Notes under the pieces: generated by a model | The model's input: only the letters and a program-made list of their open reading frames with translations | Databases searched by the model: none | What the model was told of the DNA's origin: nothing | Shown: piece after piece, positions 61,481-64,000 of the stretch | Numbering within the stretch: position 1 is the first letter of the stretch | Layout of the letters: every line of letters starts with the position of its first letter | Source of the DNA: an uncultured Propionimicrobium sp. | Lineage (GTDB): Bacteria > Actinomycetota > Actinomycetes > Propionibacteriales > Propionibacteriaceae | Reading direction: 5' to 3' | NCBI GenBank assembly: GCA_946221385.1 | Contig: CAMIGX010000006.1 | Location: 82,562 to 146,561 of the forward strand | Length of the DNA: 64,000 nucleotides | Program-made: the position numbers and the translations under genes

Positions 61481-62035
61481 ATGACGATCACCGCCACCGA
61501 CACAACACCGCGAGTCTGGGCCGCCTGCCTCTGCTGCTACAACTCAGGCCGCCTCATCGGTCGCTGGGTCGACTGCATAGACGTCGCCGACATCACCATG
61601 ACGATGCTTCACGAGGGCGCAGACGGCCCGTACGTGGGTTGTGAGGAGGTCTGGTGCCTCGACCTCGACTGCCTCCCCGTCGACCATGAGATGGATCTGC
61701 TGGAGGCCGCTCAGTGGGGGCGCGTCTTCACCGAGGTGGGGGGCGAGCACTGGCCAGCGCTGTGCGCCTGGGTGCGCTCTGCAGCGTACGTCGCCGAGGA
61801 CAATGGCGAGATCCCATGCGTGAGCGACTTCGAGGAGCGCTACTGCGGGTTGTGGGACAGCTTCCGCGAGTATGCCGAACAGCTCGCCGACGACATCGGT
61901 CTGACTAACGGTTGGCCCGAGGAAGCACAACGCTACTTCGACTGGAACGCATGGACCTGCGACCTTCAGCTGGAGTACACCGTCGTCAAGGCACCTGCGC
62001 CTGCCTACGGTGTTTTCGTTTTCCGTGACCTCTGA
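61481..62035 (+). CDS. ardA: ArdA-like antirestriction protein
   Basis: A 184-residue, strongly acidic protein of the ArdA family. It opens with the family-typical RVWAACLCCYNSGRLIGRWV and ends with YFDWNAWTCDLQLEYTVV. ArdA mimics bent B-DNA and occupies type I restriction enzymes, helping incoming elements survive. ATG 61481 is right after GGAGGAG; an in-frame TTG five codons upstream overlaps that ribosome site and is unlikely. It is carried on the same element as a restriction-like nuclease and methyltransferase. Confidence 0.88.
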   Translation: MTITATDTTPRVWAACLCCYNSGRLIGRWVDCIDVADITMTMLHEGADGPYVGCEEVWCLDLDCLPVDHEMDLLEAAQWGRVFTEVGGEHWPALCAWVRSAAYVAEDNGEIPCVSDFEERYCGLWDSFREYAEQLADDIGLTNGWPEEAQRYFDWNAWTCDLQLEYTVVKAPAPAYGVFVFRDL

Positions 62036-62042
62036 GCTCCAA

Positions 62043-62078
62043 GAACCCCGCAGCCGATGGCGGCGGGGTTCTGTTTTT
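62043..62078. terminator. Terminator after ardA
   Basis: GAACCCCG and CGGGGTTC form a stem around a C/G-rich loop followed by TGTTTTT. It also lies just past the stop of the leftward membrane-protein gene at 62,081. Confidence 0.88.
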
Positions 62079-62080
62079 CA

Positions 62081-62435
62081 TCACCAGTGCCGGAAGTCCT
62101 CACCTAACCCTGCCAGCCCACCCAACGTCCCGATGGCGATGAGCGCCTTTTGCCACCACGACTGGGCCTCGGTGAACGAGCCCCAGGCCCAGCCCAGAGG
62201 CGGGCCGAACCCGGCGGCGTAGGCGACACCCCCGACGAGCCCGCCGATCACGAGGAAGCACGGCGGTCAACGGCAGCAGCGCCAGCCCCATGCGCCCGAC
62301 GGCAGTCCAGGTCGCCTTGCTCTCCCATGCGGCCACACGCCGTTCAGCGGCCGTCACGGTGGCAACGACATCGTCGGCCTTGGCAACGACCGCCTCGACC
62401 TCCTTGACAGTCCGTACGGTGCGCTGCGTGCTCAC
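62081..62435 (-). pseudogene. Frameshifted membrane protein gene of the element
   Basis: It begins MSTQRTVRTVKEVEAVVAKA, then a first hydrophobic stretch MGLALLPLTAV. About 60 residues in, near 62,255-62,270, the frame must shift to continue into a sensible second part: FLVIGGLVGGVAYAAGFGPP, FTEAQSWWQKALIAIGTLGG and the end EDFRHW with TGA at 62,081. The unshifted frame gives only a basic nonsense tail. The total of 355 bases is one off a multiple of three. This is either a real mutation or a sequencing error. The start overlaps the preceding gene's stop, so the two formed a pair, possibly mobilization accessory proteins. Confidence 0.7.
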
Positions 62436-62782
62436 CCTAGCCCAAACCCATCGAGAGCTTGCTCAAGGCGCGCGACGGAGGGCTCCAGCGCCCTCTGGAG
62501 CCGCGAGTCGAGCTGACCAGCGAAGTGCGCGTTGACCTTGTCGACGTCGATAGTCACCCGGCCTCGCTTCTTCACCGCCTCCGCGAGCTCAGCCGAGCTC
62601 TGGGCCATCGTGTCGACGCTCTGCCCGGTCCGCGTCATCATCGAGTGCGCGTCCAAGTCGGAGCGCTTCACGCTGCTGCCGTCGGATAGCTTCACGGCTT
62701 CGCTGGCGCTCAACTGCGAGGCGACAGCGGCGAGCGTCTTCTCGATCTCGGCGAGCCTGTTCCTCACGTTCGTCCTGTCCAT
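62432..62782 (-). CDS. Coiled-coil small protein at the element's right end
   Basis: A 116-residue, charged, helical protein (RNRLAEIEKTLAAVASQLSA, MAQSSAELAEAVKKRGR). It resembles relaxosome or mobilization accessory proteins only in general character; no family is assigned. ATG 62782 lies inside the right junction, only seven bases from the core GTCGAGTT, so its promoter differs between integrated and excised states. It overlaps the following membrane-protein gene by four bases. Confidence 0.6.
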   Translation of the reverse strand: MDRTNVRNRLAEIEKTLAAVASQLSASEAVKLSDGSSVKRSDLDAHSMMTRTGQSVDTMAQSSAELAEAVKKRGRVTIDVDKVNAHFAGQLDSRLQRALEPSVARLEQALDGFGLG

Positions 62783-62812
62783 AATGCGGTCGAGTTTCGG
62801 TTTAACGTGTAA
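62772..62812. other. attR with displaced ychF 3' end
   Basis: Element arm GTCCTGTCC (62,772-62,780), then core GTCGAGTT (62,789-62,796), then native chromosome TCGGTTTAACGTGTAA. Read on the plus strand, 62,789-62,812 encodes V-E-F-R-F-N-V-stop, the conserved end of YchF. Confidence 0.92.
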
Positions 62813-63075
62813 CGCGGGGTGGAGATTGTTGACTAAACCGCTGACAAGCTCCCCCCTGCACATTACTTCTGACACTGCTTCCTTCGATCGCAGGTATTGA
62901 GCCCGGTATCACACCCCTTAATAAGCTCTATCCGATCGACGTGAGCCAGCGCGCTCGGTCCACGAATTCGAGTAGCGCTCCGGCCAGGCGACGAAGGGCC
63001 AGGCGGTCGAGTACAGTCCGCGATTCCGCGGAGGCGGACTGTGACTCGACTGACGTGCCTGGGCGAAGGTGCGTC
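62813..63075. other. Gene-free flank after attR
   Basis: 263 bases between the displaced ychF end and the P-type ATPase stop. A hairpin-forming pair TCGAGT-ACAGTCCGC (63,007-63,021) and GCGGACTGTGACTCGA (63,034-63,049) lies here, with one unpaired base. It could terminate the leftward ATPase transcript, although no T run is obvious. No gene is supported. Confidence 0.6.
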
Positions 63076-64000
63076 TCAGTTCTTCGCTCGCGCGGCCCGC
63101 AGGCCGTTCAAGATCACGATGACTTCGGCGACCTCGTGAACCAACACGACGGCAGCCAGGCCCAGCACGCCGCTTATCGCCAGCGGCATCAACACGATAA
63201 TGATGGCCAAAGACAGCACGATGTTCTGGTTGATGATCCTGCTGCCTCGGCGGGCGTGCTGCAGCGCCTTCGGGATCAGCCGGAGGTCGTGGCCGGTGAA
63301 GGCGACGTCAGCGGACTCGATCGCGGCGTCAGAGCCGGTCGCTCCCATCGCAATGCCCACCGTCGCGCCCGCCAGTGCCGGCGCGTCGTTGATGCCGTCG
63401 CCGATCATCGCCGTCGGCGTCTTGGAGGAGAGTTCGGCGACGATGCTTGCCTTGTCCTCCGGGCGTAGCTCGGCGCGCACGTCATCGATTCCGGCGATAT
63501 CAGCCAGCGCCCGGGCGGTGCGAGTGTTGTCGCCGGTGAGCATGCTCACTTCCACGCCGTTGGTGCGCAGGGTCTGCACGGCTTCGGGTACCTCGGGCCG
63601 CAGCTCGTCGCGGACCCCGATCGCCCCGGCGAGGACGTCATCGACGGTGACCAAGACGCAGGTCTGACCCTCGGACTCCATGCGCTCAACGTCTGCCTTC
63701 AGCGGCCCGGCATCGATCCACCGGGGGCTGCCAACCAGCACCCGTCGGCCTTCGACGGTGCCGCCGATGCCGTGCCCGGCTTCCTCTCTGATGTCCAGAG
63801 CGGCGGGCGCTTCGGGCCCAGCTGCCGCGATCGCCGCCGCGAGGGGGTGCGTCGATTGCTGCTCAACTGCTGCCGCTAAGGCAAGCACCTGCGCCCGATC
63901 GAATCCGTCGGCCGGGACCACGCCGGTAACCTCGGGCTGATTGCCGGTGAGGGTTCCGGTCTTGTCCACCGCCAGGTGACGGATGCCGCCGAGCCGCTCG
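63076..64000 (-). CDS. Heavy-metal P-type ATPase (Zn/Cd/Co type), C-terminal part, cut by window edge
   Basis: Only the C-terminal 308 or so residues are in the window; the frame runs off the right edge. The phosphorylation motif DKTGTLTG is next to the edge. It is followed by the nucleotide-binding domain (HPLAAAIAAAG, GHGIGG), hinge MIGDGINDAPALAGATVGIAMG and the last membrane helices (IVLSLAIIIVLMPLAISGVL). The final helix HEVAEVIVILNGLRAAR is of the ZntA/CadA group. It exports divalent metals. Metal specificity needs the missing CPx region. It is not part of the ychF element. Confidence 0.9.
   Translation of the reverse strand, partial: ERLGGIRHLAVDKTGTLTGNQPEVTGVVPADGFDRAQVLALAAAVEQQSTHPLAAAIAAAGPEAPAALDIREEAGHGIGGTVEGRRVLVGSPRWIDAGPLKADVERMESEGQTCVLVTVDDVLAGAIGVRDELRPEVPEAVQTLRTNGVEVSMLTGDNTRTARALADIAGIDDVRAELRPEDKASIVAELSSKTPTAMIGDGINDAPALAGATVGIAMGATGSDAAIESADVAFTGHDLRLIPKALQHARRGSRIINQNIVLSLAIIIVLMPLAISGVLGLAAVVLVHEVAEVIVILNGLRAARAKN

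Larger units (their letters stand above)
56386..62796. mobile_element. 6.4-kb serine-recombinase element integrated in the 3' end of ychF
   Basis: Bounded by the shared core GTCGAGTT at 56,386-56,393 and 62,789-62,796. The left junction fuses ychF to element sequence; the right junction carries the lost ychF end. The element encodes a PLD nuclease, an adenine methyltransferase, a large serine recombinase, a DUF2188 protein, ArdA and two small mobilization-like genes. No replication or relaxase gene is visible. Element genes are richer in G+C and use different codons from the backbone. Confidence 0.9.

Noticed and set aside
62941..63468. Plus-strand open frame over the P-type ATPase
   Set aside because: It is antisense to a clear P-type ATPase and low in recognisable structure.

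Overview
The window looks like an actinobacterial chromosome, most likely from a Propionibacteriaceae-like organism. Support comes from high G+C, a mycothiol-conjugate amidase (mca), CarD, a DUF501 protein beside divIC and ppx, the greA / mca / yyaL-like / uppS neighbourhood typical of Actinobacteria, and a B12-dependent propanediol pathway. The genus cannot be fixed from sequence alone.

Region 1 (1-19.7 kb) is enolase followed by a complete propanediol-utilization (PDU) bacterial microcompartment locus. A leftward arm (pduU, pduV, pocR, pduQ) is divergent from a long rightward arm (pduA, B, C, D, E, G, H, a pduK-like gene, J, L, eutJ, a flavoprotein gene, pduN, O, P and a malate dehydrogenase gene). 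Shell proteins enclose B12 diol dehydratase (CDE), its reactivase (GH), the adenosyltransferase PduO, aldehyde dehydrogenase PduP, phosphotransacylase PduL and alcohol dehydrogenase PduQ. Several cargo proteins have short amphipathic N-terminal helices like encapsulation peptides. pduF, S, T, W and X are not in the window. A zinc alcohol dehydrogenase and a fused DhaK-DhaL kinase, possibly for a tetrulose, follow.

Region 2 (21.8-56.4 kb) is largely core genome: divIC, DUF501, ppx, a Leu(UAA) tRNA with a short variable arm, nudix, lipoproteins, carD, msrA, ung, an MFS and an AI-2E-family transporter, two tandem membrane-anchored zinc peptidases, greA, mca, yyaL-like, uppS, phoH, xseAB, ispH, rmuC, an M18 aminopeptidase and ychF. 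Three accessory insertions interrupt it: an LPXTG von Willebrand surface protein, and two AAA/DUF4143 ATPase genes. Each ATPase gene is preceded by four tandem copies of its own 23-bp repeat. A third 23-bp-period array lies between yyaL and uppS with no ATPase gene.

Region 3 (56,386-62,796) is a 6.4-kb integrated element inserted at the 3' end of ychF by a large serine recombinase. The displaced ychF end, encoding V-E-F-R-F-N-V-stop, lies at 62,789-62,812. Joining the outer arms of the two junctions recreates a symmetric attP with 9-bp perfect inverted arms. Cargo is a PLD-type restriction nuclease gene read directly behind ychF, a tail-to-tail adenine methyltransferase gene, the recombinase, a DUF2188 protein, an ArdA antirestriction protein and two small mobilization-like genes, one frameshifted. 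The window ends in a heavy-metal P-type ATPase cut by the right edge.

The strongest candidates for undescribed biology are (i) the repeat-plus-ATPase single-gene units and (ii) the ychF-targeting restriction element, whose integration appears to place the nuclease gene under the host ychF transcript.
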